Origin: Photobacterium sp. DA100
Lineage (GTDB): Bacteria; Pseudomonadota; Gammaproteobacteria; Enterobacterales; Vibrionaceae
Reading direction: 5' to 3'
DNA length: 64,000 bases
Assembly (NCBI RefSeq): GCF_029223585.1
Contig: NZ_CP119424.1
Location: 1,922,001 to 1,986,000, forward strand
Below the pieces are notes generated by a model. The model saw only the letters and a program-made list of their open reading frames with translations. It did no database searches and was not told where the DNA came from. How positions within the stretch are numbered: the stretch's first letter is position 1; every line of letters starts with the position of its first letter. The translations under genes were made by a program, and so were the position numbers. Positions 52,335 to 60,641 of this stretch are shown in pieces.

Positions 52335-55300
52335 TTAAGCTTTTGCTGGCTGCTTAACGTTGTAGAACAGGGCAAACAGCACAGGCACCACAATCAATGT
52401 CAGTACCGTCGCAAAGCCCAGGCCTGCCATGATGGTGATAGCCAGAGAGTTGAAGAACGCATCGAACACCAGCGGGATCATACCCAGAATCGTGGTCAGT
52501 GCTGCCATACTTACTGGACGTACACGGCTAATGGCACTGTCAACAATGGCATCATAAGGCTGCTTGCCCGACTCCAGCTCAATGTTGATTTGATCTAGCA
52601 ATACGATACCGTTTTTCAAAATCATCCCGCTTAGACTCAACAGGCCAAGCAAGGCGGTAAAGCTGAATGGAATGTTGGTTGCCAACAGGCCAAATGCCAC
52701 ACCGATAATCGACAGCGGTACCGTCGCCCAAATCACCAACGGCTTCTTCACCGAGTTGAACAGGAAGATAGTGATGACGAACATAAACAGGTAGCCCATC
52801 GGCATTGAGCCCATCATGGCTTCCTGCGCATCTTTCGATGATTCATATTCGCCACCCCACTCGATGCTGTAGCCAACCGGCAGCGGCAGGGCTTCAACCT
52901 GAGGGCGGATACGGTTAAACAGGGTGGCCGCGGTTTCATCGCCCAGTACATCGTGATCCGCCAAAACGGTCAGGGTCCGCTTCCGGTCTTTGCGCTGGAT
53001 CAGCGGCTCAGACCACCCGAGATCAACACCGTCAATCACCTGTTCAATCGGTACGTAAGCCTGCTGGACCGGGCTCCAAAGCTGGAGGTTCTGCAGGGTA
53101 TCGTAATCGACCCGCTCGGACTCCGGCAGGCGCGTGATGATCGGCAACATATGGGTGCCGTCACGCAACAGGCCGATGGTGTTACCGCCGTAGGCCATCT
53201 GCAGGGTATGGGACAGATCTTCTTTCGAAATCCCCAAACGGCGTGCCTTGGTTTCATTGAACTGCGGCACCAGCTCCTTGGTACGCTCACGCCAGTCATG
53301 ACGGACATTGCGCGCCCCCGGATCCTGCAGCAGTACATCCTCAACCTGCACAGCGATATCGCGCAGGACTTGAGGATCTGGGCCAACAATTCGTGCCTCG
53401 ATCTTCGATGCCGGCGACGGACCGAACTCCATCAACTTGAACTGGAAGGTCGGCTGGTCAAACTTGGCTGGCAGTCCTGCATCCAGCTTGTGCAGCAAAT
53501 CGAACATGTTGTCGCGGCTGGTTGTGCGCACCTGCAGCTGGGCATAAGACTCGTAGCTTTTCTCCGGCTGGTAGGTCAGCACGAAACGTTGCATCCCCTG
53601 GCCGACAGAAGTGGTCACAAACTCGACATCATCCTGGGCAAGGATATACTCCTCGACCTTTGCAGTCTGTGCCATGGTTTCGCGGATATCGGTCCCTTCC
53701 GGCATCCACATATCGACATAGAACATCGGGGTGTTGGACGGCGGGAAAAACGACTGCTTCACCTGACCGAAGGCGATCACTGCCGTCACAAGCAGGACAA
53801 CCATGCTGGCCATGGTCAACCAACGGAAGCGCAGGGCAAATTTCAGCAGGGTACCGAAGACCGTAAACAGCACACCTTTGTACGGGTCTTCATCGGCCTG
53901 CTGTGAGCTATCGCTTTCCTTGAGCATCAGATCAGCCAAGAACGGCGTCAGTGTCAGCGCGGTGACCCAGCTCAGGAACAGCGAGTAGCACAACACCCAG
54001 AACAGCGAGCCCATAAACTCACCGGTCGCATCCGAAGACAAACCAATAGGGGCAAAGGCCGTGATAGCAATGACCGTCGCACCAAGCAGTGGCCACTGGG
54101 TCTGCTTGGCAATGTCTGCCGCGGCTTGCACCTTGGTCCGGCCCTTCTTCAGACCGACCAGGATCCCTTCTACCACCACGATGGCATTATCCACCAGCAT
54201 ACCCAGCGCAATGATCAGGGCACCCAAGGAGATACGGTGCAGCTCAACATCATTGAGCTTCATCATGATAAAGGTGCCAAATACCGTCAGCAGCAGTACC
54301 AAACCGATGATCACCCCACTGCGCAGCCCCATGGCAAACAGCAGCACCACAATCACGATCGCCACCGCCTGACCCAGGCTGACCACAAAGTCCTGTACCG
54401 ACTTGTCCACTTCCTGCGCTTGGTTGTAGAAGTAGTTGAGTGAAACACCGGCTGGCTTGATGCTCTCGAGTTCGGCCAAGCGAGCATCAAGCTGCTTGCC
54501 CACCTCAACCACGTTTACCCCAGAGGAAAACGAAATGCCCAGGTTAATCGCTGGCTTACCGTTGTAAGTCACGATATTGCCCGGTTTTTCCTGTACCCCA
54601 CGGGAAACCGTCGCGACATCTTTCAGGCGGATCAGATTACCGGTGTCCCGGCCATGGATCACCAGGTTTTCCAATGACTCAACACTGTTCATCTCACCGT
54701 TAGGACGGATGATCAGGTTCTGGCCGTTGATCATCATCTCGCCCGAGGCGGTCACGCTGTTCTGCTGGTTCAGCAGTCCCACCACGGTATTCATGTCCAG
54801 ATTCAGCGCCGCCATGCGCTCAACGGAAATCTCGACAAAGATTTGCTCTTGCTGATCCCCGGCCAGACTGACCTTACCCACGCCGCTGACAAGCTCCAGC
54901 TCTCGGATCAGGTAATCGGCGTACTGCTTGAGTTCGACGTATGAGTAGCCCTCGCCGGTCAACATCATCATCACGCCGTACACATCACCAAAGTCGTCGA
55001 TGATCTGTAGCGAACCCACACCTGATGGCAAGGTCGGGCGCAGGTCATTGACCTTACGGCGCATTTCATCCCAGATCTGCGGCAGTTCGTCCGGGCCGTA
55101 GATCATGTCCATGCTGACTGTAATCTGAGTCATCCCGGCCGAGGAGGTCGAAGTCACCTTGTCGATATACGGCAGCTGGCGTACTGCCTTCTCCAGCGGA
55201 TAAGTCAGCTCTTCTTCGACTTCGGTCGAGGTGGCCCCCGGGTAGGTGGCAACAATCATGGCATCTTTGATGGTAAATGCCGGATCTTCCAGCCGGCCCA

Positions 55301-55394
55301 AATCCAGGAACGAGGTCACGCCCCCAACCGCCAGGATAATCAAGAACAGCCAGCTAATGACCTTATTTTTTATTGAATACTCAGCAATATTCAC
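52335..55394 (-). CDS. RND efflux transporter, inner-membrane permease (AcrB-like)
   Basis: Proton-driven pump subunit of 1019 aa, with twelve membrane helices and two large periplasmic loops. Start is GTG 55394 (NIAEYSIKNKVISWLFL), with GGGAG upstream; the longer ORF start is spurious. Visible blocks: EDPAFTIKDAMIVATYPGAT, the helix-4 proton-relay region LIIALGMLVDNAIVVVEGIL (Asp pair), and FTALLGLLSLSGMILKNGIV. It overlaps the preceding 82-aa gene by four bases (GTGA). With two adaptor genes upstream it forms a full pump; the substrate cannot be told. Confidence 0.93.
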   Translation of the reverse strand: MNIAEYSIKNKVISWLFLIILAVGGVTSFLDLGRLEDPAFTIKDAMIVATYPGATSTEVEEELTYPLEKAVRQLPYIDKVTSTSSAGMTQITVSMDMIYGPDELPQIWDEMRRKVNDLRPTLPSGVGSLQIIDDFGDVYGVMMMLTGEGYSYVELKQYADYLIRELELVSGVGKVSLAGDQQEQIFVEISVERMAALNLDMNTVVGLLNQQNSVTASGEMMINGQNLIIRPNGEMNSVESLENLVIHGRDTGNLIRLKDVATVSRGVQEKPGNIVTYNGKPAINLGISFSSGVNVVEVGKQLDARLAELESIKPAGVSLNYFYNQAQEVDKSVQDFVVSLGQAVAIVIVVLLFAMGLRSGVIIGLVLLLTVFGTFIMMKLNDVELHRISLGALIIALGMLVDNAIVVVEGILVGLKKGRTKVQAAADIAKQTQWPLLGATVIAITAFAPIGLSSDATGEFMGSLFWVLCYSLFLSWVTALTLTPFLADLMLKESDSSQQADEDPYKGVLFTVFGTLLKFALRFRWLTMASMVVLLVTAVIAFGQVKQSFFPPSNTPMFYVDMWMPEGTDIRETMAQTAKVEEYILAQDDVEFVTTSVGQGMQRFVLTYQPEKSYESYAQLQVRTTSRDNMFDLLHKLDAGLPAKFDQPTFQFKLMEFGPSPASKIEARIVGPDPQVLRDIAVQVEDVLLQDPGARNVRHDWRERTKELVPQFNETKARRLGISKEDLSHTLQMAYGGNTIGLLRDGTHMLPIITRLPESERVDYDTLQNLQLWSPVQQAYVPIEQVIDGVDLGWSEPLIQRKDRKRTLTVLADHDVLGDETAATLFNRIRPQVEALPLPVGYSIEWGGEYESSKDAQEAMMGSMPMGYLFMFVITIFLFNSVKKPLVIWATVPLSIIGVAFGLLATNIPFSFTALLGLLSLSGMILKNGIVLLDQINIELESGKQPYDAIVDSAISRVRPVSMAALTTILGMIPLVFDAFFNSLAITIMAGLGFATVLTLIVVPVLFALFYNVKQPAKA

Positions 55395-55639
55395 TGTACT
55401 GCTCCCATGGTGGCTACTGCCATAGTCAATCCCCAATCTTCTTCACCAAGCACCCAAAATGTCGTAATAACGGGCGTGGCCTGAATTGATAACTCTAAAA
55501 ACTGCATGCCCCCGTCAATCAGCTTGCCAGCCATCAGTTGCCCTAATCCGGTGAAGAGGGCGAGGCCAGCCAATGTGATCACAAGCCAAACCACCCAGCG
55601 AATGAGGGATTGGACAACGGTGGGCATGTTCAATTTCAC
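55391..55639 (-). CDS. Small membrane protein within the RND operon
   Basis: An 82-aa ORF with a GTG start sharing four bases (GTGA) with the stop of the adaptor gene, and a GTGA overlap with the pump gene. One long hydrophobic segment (WLVITLAGLALFTGLGQLM) lies in the first half, a shorter one after it (about 50-62). The double overlap strongly supports translation. Accessory single-helix subunits are known for some RND pumps (for example AcrZ-type), but this one is longer and not recognisable; a pump accessory role is inferred. Confidence 0.7.
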   Translation of the reverse strand: MKLNMPTVVQSLIRWVVWLVITLAGLALFTGLGQLMAGKLIDGGMQFLELSIQATPVITTFWVLGEEDWGLTMAVATMGAVQ

Positions 55640-56712
55640 AGGGCCTTCGCCTCTGCTTTTACTGCTGGTAGCTGGGTCACTTCCATTCCCTCGCGCATTT
55701 TTCGCAAACTGGAGGTCACCAGGCGATCGCCCTCGCTGATGCCGCTGCTTACGATGGCACCGTGATTATTGAGCTGACCAATACCGACTTCCACCTTGTG
55801 GACCTGATTGCCCTCTAGCTTCCAGACAAAAAACTGGCCAGCTTCGCGGCCGACCTCTATCGCTGTCATCGGCAGCTGGTAGCCTTGCAAGGTACTCAGG
55901 CCCGCTTCCGCCATATCAACACGCAGAGACACGCTGGTGCCCGGCAAAATCGCCGGCTCTCGCTGCGGCATTTCAAACCACATACGGTAGGTTTGGCTTT
56001 GTGGCTCTAGCTCGCCGGTATGCTCAAGGTAGGTCACGGGATAGGTTTGCGACTCGGACCCAAAACGCGCCATTGGCTGGTAACTGCGGTTCACCTGCTG
56101 CGGGTTGAGCATGGCCAGCACGTGATCGGATACGGCGATATTGATATACAGCAGATCGTCCTGGTACAGGTTAACGACCGTTTCACCCGGAGATACCGCC
56201 TCGAACGACTCCTTAGGCACATCCGCCACCACGCCGTCGAACGGCGCAACCAAGCGGGTGTAGCCCAAACGGCGCTCCGCTGCCTTGAAGTTCACTTTTG
56301 TCAGCTTGTGATTGGCAGACAGCTCGTCGAGCTCAGCCTTGGAGATCATCTTGCGCTCAAACAATTCCCGACCACGCTGAAGCTGTTTGGTCGCCAGACC
56401 AAACTGAACCTGGGCGTCATTGCGTTGCTGCTCGAACTTATCGGCATCCAGTTCGGCAAGGAGCTCGCCTTTCTTGACCTGCTGGCCAGATTTAACCAAT
56501 ACGCGCTGCAGCTCGCCTTCAACCCGAAACGCCAACGGGGTATTTTCTGCCGCTTCCACCTGGCCCTTGAAGGAGCGGAACTGGCTGGTTATCGGCTGAT
56601 CAACCGTCAGGGAAGACACTGCAAGCGAAGCAGTAGTTTGTTGCTGCGGCGGCTCTTGGCAACCGGCTAATACCATCATGGAAAGAACGGCGAATGACAT
56701 CTTCTTCAACAT
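55636..56712 (-). CDS. RND efflux periplasmic adaptor lipoprotein, second copy
   Basis: A 358-aa membrane-fusion lipoprotein. Start at 56712, one base after the preceding stop, with AGGGTGG upstream. Signal and lipobox VLAGC. The lipoyl hairpin domain (FRVEGELQRVLVKSGQQVKK, LVAPFDGVVADVP) and beta-barrel follow. It shares the same plan with the preceding gene but they are clearly different sequences. The pump operon thus carries two adaptor genes, as in the VexIJK-type arrangement of Vibrio. Confidence 0.9.
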   Translation of the reverse strand: MLKKMSFAVLSMMVLAGCQEPPQQQTTASLAVSSLTVDQPITSQFRSFKGQVEAAENTPLAFRVEGELQRVLVKSGQQVKKGELLAELDADKFEQQRNDAQVQFGLATKQLQRGRELFERKMISKAELDELSANHKLTKVNFKAAERRLGYTRLVAPFDGVVADVPKESFEAVSPGETVVNLYQDDLLYINIAVSDHVLAMLNPQQVNRSYQPMARFGSESQTYPVTYLEHTGELEPQSQTYRMWFEMPQREPAILPGTSVSLRVDMAEAGLSTLQGYQLPMTAIEVGREAGQFFVWKLEGNQVHKVEVGIGQLNNHGAIVSSGISEGDRLVTSSLRKMREGMEVTQLPAVKAEAKAL

Positions 56713-56713
56713 C

Positions 56714-57790
56714 TTAGATACCACCCTCACGTTCCCAGGCACGCACCTGTTGGCCCGGCAACAAATCAGTCGCGCCAGCGATCACCACCATGATCCCCGG
56801 AGCCAAACCTGATACCACCTCGCCCTGATCGTTGAGAGCGACTTCCAGAGCATCGACCACGCCGGTTTGGGGATCAAACTGCCACAATGTCCCCTGGCCG
56901 TTTTGTTTTTCAACCCAGGCACCTTCCGGCAAACGCACGGCAGTAGACAGCTCAGGCTTGGCAAAATGCACCTGACCTACCATGCCGGAGAGCAAGTTCA
57001 TCTCCTCCGGACGGGAAAGGGTCACCTTCGCGGTATAGCTGTTGGTATCAGCATCGGGCTTGGTCGACAGCTCTTTGAACTCTGCGTGGATCGGCTGGGC
57101 TGGGTGGTTATCCATCTCAACCCACACCGCAGTCTGGCGGATCGCCGACAAGCTGGTCTGCTTCACAAAAGGTACCGGCAGATTGAAGCTCACGTCCATT
57201 TCATCCACATTCTGGATGTTCATCACAGGTTGGTTGGCACCAACAAACTGGTTCTGGTTAACAAATTTCAGTGAAACGACACCGTTGAAAGGCGCTTTGA
57301 TCAAGGTATGTTCAACGTCTGTTTTTGCTTGTTCCAAGTTCGCGGCTGCCGCCTTGTAAGCAGTCTCGCGCTGGTCAAACTGGTCGGTACTGATCAGCTT
57401 CTTGCCGTATAGCTGCTTGGCGCGCAGGAACTGGCTTTGCGCCAACTCAAACTCTGCCAGTTTGGCATCGAAAGCCAAGCGGTAATCCTGATCATCCAGT
57501 ACCGCCAGTACCTGACCTTGCTTGACTCGCTGGCCGACCCTGACCGTCAGCTTGGCAATTTCGCCAGGTACCTGAAAAGAAAGCTGGGCGCGCTGTGTCG
57601 CGACTAACTTGCCAGGAAAAGCATTACTCGCCTGATTCGCTGGCATTGGGATTTCCAGCAGTTTCACGGGCTTGACGACCTCTTCGGTTATTTCTGAATT
57701 AGCTTGGTTACATCCGGCTAGGATGCTTCCCAGCAATGCTATTGTTGCCACCCTGACAAACGGGGTGAACGAAATGGATGTTCCTTTCAC
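56714..57790 (-). CDS. RND efflux periplasmic adaptor lipoprotein, first copy
   Basis: A 358-aa membrane-fusion protein, first gene of the efflux operon, starting with GTG. Signal and lipobox ILAGC. The lipoyl/hairpin core reads LSFQVPGEIAKLTVRVGQRV, and TLIKAPFNGVVSLKF. The adaptor bridges the pump to an outer-membrane TolC-type channel. No TolC gene is in the operon, so the general TolC is likely used. A TetR gene faces it across about 145 bp. Confidence 0.92.
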   Translation of the reverse strand: MKGTSISFTPFVRVATIALLGSILAGCNQANSEITEEVVKPVKLLEIPMPANQASNAFPGKLVATQRAQLSFQVPGEIAKLTVRVGQRVKQGQVLAVLDDQDYRLAFDAKLAEFELAQSQFLRAKQLYGKKLISTDQFDQRETAYKAAAANLEQAKTDVEHTLIKAPFNGVVSLKFVNQNQFVGANQPVMNIQNVDEMDVSFNLPVPFVKQTSLSAIRQTAVWVEMDNHPAQPIHAEFKELSTKPDADTNSYTAKVTLSRPEEMNLLSGMVGQVHFAKPELSTAVRLPEGAWVEKQNGQGTLWQFDPQTGVVDALEVALNDQGEVVSGLAPGIMVVIAGATDLLPGQQVRAWEREGGI

Positions 57791-57819
57791 GGGCGTTTCT
57801 CTCTGAGATTTATATTACA

Positions 57820-57872
57820 CACCTGTGCAGTATATGTTGAACTTGGTGGAGATCAAGTATATTTTACAGGTG
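57820..57872. promoter_or_regulatory. Candidate TetR sites in the RND/TetR intergenic region
   Basis: CACCTGT (57820-57826) and ACAGGTG (57866-57872) are exact inverted copies 39 bp apart. Between them ACTTG-N8-CAAGT (57841-57858) is a second dyad. Either could be the operator of the divergent TetR gene. Confidence 0.4.
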
Positions 57873-57958
57873 GACAATAAATGTATTTTGTGAGCACACA
57901 GATGACGCCCCCGCGGTTTTTTGGTTAAAATAGCGTGGGCTATGAAACAGATAGAACC

Positions 57959-58699
57959 ATGACCGAGAGAAAACAGGGCCGCCGCAGCGCACAGGCCGCC
58001 GAAGAAACCAAGCTGCTGATCATCAAAACTGCCGCGGAAATGTTCTGCGAATTGGGGTACGAAAGGGTATCGCTGAGAAATATCAGCGAACGCGCTGGGG
58101 TATCTCACAGCTTGATCCGCCACCATTTCGGCAGCAAGGAAAAGATCTGGCAAAGTATCAGTGACAACCTGCACGTCTATTTCTTGAGTTACATGTACAA
58201 GTTGCTGGAAGAAATTCCGTCCGAGCTGCCGAGCAATGTCATCCTCTATCGCTTTGTCACCATGCTATTAGCCCAGCAACTTGCCCACCCGATGCCTATC
58301 CAGCTGATTGCCGACGGGGTCAGGCAGGGCGATGTATTAATGGATTACTTCTTCGATAACAACGGCGAGCTTGAAAAGTTCGTCAACCAACTGGTCGTTA
58401 ACTGCAACAGTGATTTCCCGCTGAAGCCGATCAACATTTGGGAAATGAAATGGCAAATGATGATGTATGCCCATGGTGCCGCCAGCATGAAGCCATTTAT
58501 ATTGGACACATGGGAAAACGCCAGTGAAGAACAATGTTTACTGAACCATTGGCAGCTGTTTAACCAAACCATGGCAAACCAGCTCAATATCTCCCCCGAA
58601 CAAATGCTGCAGCCAGAACAGCTGTCGGACATCCTTATCGAGCTGCCGTGTGAATGGGGCTGCGACAAAGAAGAAAAAGACTCACAAGAAGCAAAATAG
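57959..58699 (+). CDS. TetR-family transcriptional regulator
   Basis: A 246-aa repressor. HTH at about residues 15-60 (TKLLIIKTAAEMFCELGYER, VSLRNISERAGVSHSLIRHH). The longer C-terminal ligand domain contains several aromatic and Met residues. Start taken at ATG 57959; an upstream GTG at 57935 is possible. It diverges from the RND efflux operon and is its likely repressor; inducing ligand probably one of the pump's substrates. Confidence 0.92.
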   Translation: MTERKQGRRSAQAAEETKLLIIKTAAEMFCELGYERVSLRNISERAGVSHSLIRHHFGSKEKIWQSISDNLHVYFLSYMYKLLEEIPSELPSNVILYRFVTMLLAQQLAHPMPIQLIADGVRQGDVLMDYFFDNNGELEKFVNQLVVNCNSDFPLKPINIWEMKWQMMMYAHGAASMKPFILDTWENASEEQCLLNHWQLFNQTMANQLNISPEQMLQPEQLSDILIELPCEWGCDKEEKDSQEAK

Positions 58700-58731
58700 C
58701 AACGTCCTTCTCGATTGGAAAAGACAATACA

Positions 58732-58765
58732 AAAAAGGTCAATAACCATCGGTATTGACCTTTTT
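58732..58765. terminator. Bidirectional terminator between the TetR gene and the AI-2E-family gene
   Basis: Stem AAAAAGGTCAATA/TATTGACCTTTTT flanked by A- and T-runs, working on both strands. Confidence 0.85.
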
Positions 58766-58806
58766 CTTTTATTTTTAGGGCTTTACATCCAAACCTCTTC
58801 GGTTGC

Positions 58807-59922
58807 TTAGGCTGTTGCAACTACCGGCAATACCGCCTCGGTTCCAGCCTGAGCGATCTTGTCTGCCGGTTCAAGCCATGCCATCAGCAGCTTGTAGCCA
58901 AGTGCCAATACCACGGCACCAACGAATAGACCAACAATACCAGACATCATCATGCCGCCCAGCGCGCCCAGCAGTATCACCAACATCGGGATATCAACGC
59001 CACGCCCCATCAACATTGGCTTCAATACGGTATCACTGGCGCTAACCAGAACGCCCCACACGCTAAAGATAACGGCAACGGTCGGTGTATCAACCGCAAA
59101 CAGGTATGCCATCACCGGGCCCAATATCAAAATCGGTGGCAGTTGGATAATGGCCAAAACCAGTACCGCTAGCATCCACAGTCCGGCTGCCGGCACTCCG
59201 GCAATGCCCATGCCCAAACCTGCCAGTACCGCCTGGATAACGGCCACACCGATAACGCCCTGAACCACACTGCGTACGGTTGCAATCGACAGCCCGACAT
59301 AGTCTTCACCTTTATCGCCCAGCAGGCGAACTGCCACTTTGCCAGCCATCGTCTTGCAGCGTGCGGCATTGCTCATCACCACACCTGAAATCAGAATGGC
59401 AATAATGAACTGAACCACGCTGCCGCCCAGGCTTCCGATAGCAGATAACCCGCTTGACACCAGCGCTTTAACTTGAGGTGCATAGGTATTCAGCGCACTT
59501 GCCAAGTTGATGGCAGCAAGGCTCCACGCTTTGTACAACGGCTCACCCACCACTGGCAGCACGGCCACCGATGCATCTGGCTGTGGGATCACCAAAGTCC
59601 CAGCAGAGAGCGCGGTCGCAACATCTTGGCTGGTGCTTACCACCGCCCCAGAGAACCATATCGTTGGTGCCAGCAGTGCCGCAAGGGCGGCCAGGGTAAC
59701 CAACATACAGCCCTTTCCAAGGGAGAGCGAAAAGCGCCGTTGCAGCGCCTTGGCCAAAGGCATCAGCGCAATGGCGATGATTGCCCCCCAGACGATAGGG
59801 AGTAAAAATGGCTGTAGGATCTGATAGCAAAAGTACACAACCAGCAGCAGCAACATGGACTTAATCACAGTATCCAACGTGTTTTTTTCTGGAAGTGTTA
59901 CTAAGGATTGTTGAGCATTCAA
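58807..59922 (-). CDS. AI-2E-family transporter (YdiK/PerM-type permease)
   Basis: An inner-membrane permease-like protein. No ATG fits; a TTG at 59922 (MNAQQSLVTLPEKN) with GAGG at proper spacing gives 371 aa. About eight hydrophobic helices. Family features: LLLLVVYFCYQILQPFLLPI, GVIGVAVIQAVLAGLGMGIA, and IQLPPILILGPVMAYLF followed by KPMLMGRGVDIPMLVILLGA. The family name comes from one E. coli member linked to AI-2 export; most members have other or unknown substrates, so no AI-2 role is claimed. Confidence 0.87.
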   Translation of the reverse strand: MNAQQSLVTLPEKNTLDTVIKSMLLLLVVYFCYQILQPFLLPIVWGAIIAIALMPLAKALQRRFSLSLGKGCMLVTLAALAALLAPTIWFSGAVVSTSQDVATALSAGTLVIPQPDASVAVLPVVGEPLYKAWSLAAINLASALNTYAPQVKALVSSGLSAIGSLGGSVVQFIIAILISGVVMSNAARCKTMAGKVAVRLLGDKGEDYVGLSIATVRSVVQGVIGVAVIQAVLAGLGMGIAGVPAAGLWMLAVLVLAIIQLPPILILGPVMAYLFAVDTPTVAVIFSVWGVLVSASDTVLKPMLMGRGVDIPMLVILLGALGGMMMSGIVGLFVGAVVLALGYKLLMAWLEPADKIAQAGTEAVLPVVATA

Positions 59923-59979
59923 AATCAACCTCACTAATGACTTTCTTACGGCTGAAAGGCCCCAGCCTAATCTGCTCAA

Positions 59980-60537
59980 ATAATAACCACTCGCTTATCA
60001 GAAGACTTACCATTTTACGACAGGCGCCCAATTTCCTCCCCCGCACCAGAATTGTTCATTAATCCATCATTTAGATTTTTTACTCTAATCAAACCGCATA
60101 TAATTTCTCTTGCATTCCTTCGGGATGTTAGTACCCATTACGTGAAATTAGCGTCCGCCCTTGGTACAAAGGTCTCTTTCCCTCCTACCATCACTAACCA
60201 ACGAATTGAAGAGACCTTTTTTTCCCCAACCCAATACCTCATGTCTCATGTGCTATTGTTTCGACAGCCAATAGACTCAACCCTCTCGCCCTAAGGCGGC
60301 TCGGCTGAATAGATTTCGCCCCCCAGTTCACACTTTTTAATCAAAGCTTGATCTTGCCCTCAAATGCAGCAATTTTTTGCCCACACGGCAGTACGGCAAT
60401 TATTCAACTCTGAATTCTTCTATGCATGCCATTAACCCGTAACTCAGGCGCAGCTATCAATAGTAAGCATAATTTGCCGCAACTTAGTCACCTCGCTTGT
60501 ATATGCAAATGCTGCATATTGACGCAGGCTATCCGGC
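59980..60537. other. Intergenic region upstream of the DUF885 gene
   Basis: About 560 bp with only short ORFs lacking ribosome-binding sites and start context. No terminator, repeat or RNA gene was recognised. The downstream end carries a CRP-like site. Confidence 0.5.
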
Positions 60538-60553
60538 TGTGATGGCCATCACA
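60538..60553. promoter_or_regulatory. CRP-cAMP binding site
   Basis: TGTGATGGCCATCACA matches TGTGA-N6-TCACA perfectly, and is itself a perfect 16-bp palindrome. It lies 88 bp upstream of the DUF885 lipoprotein start, a location suited to activation. Confidence 0.75.
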
Positions 60554-60641
60554 ATAGTCCCATTATCAAAACCTTTACCCTCTTAACATCCCACGGGATA
60601 ACAACAAAACAAGATACGATCACACACCATGAGGGATTACA

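Noticed and set aside
60052..60294. 80-aa ORF in the intergenic region before the DUF885 gene
   Set aside because: No ribosome-binding site and no recognisable domain; most likely random.
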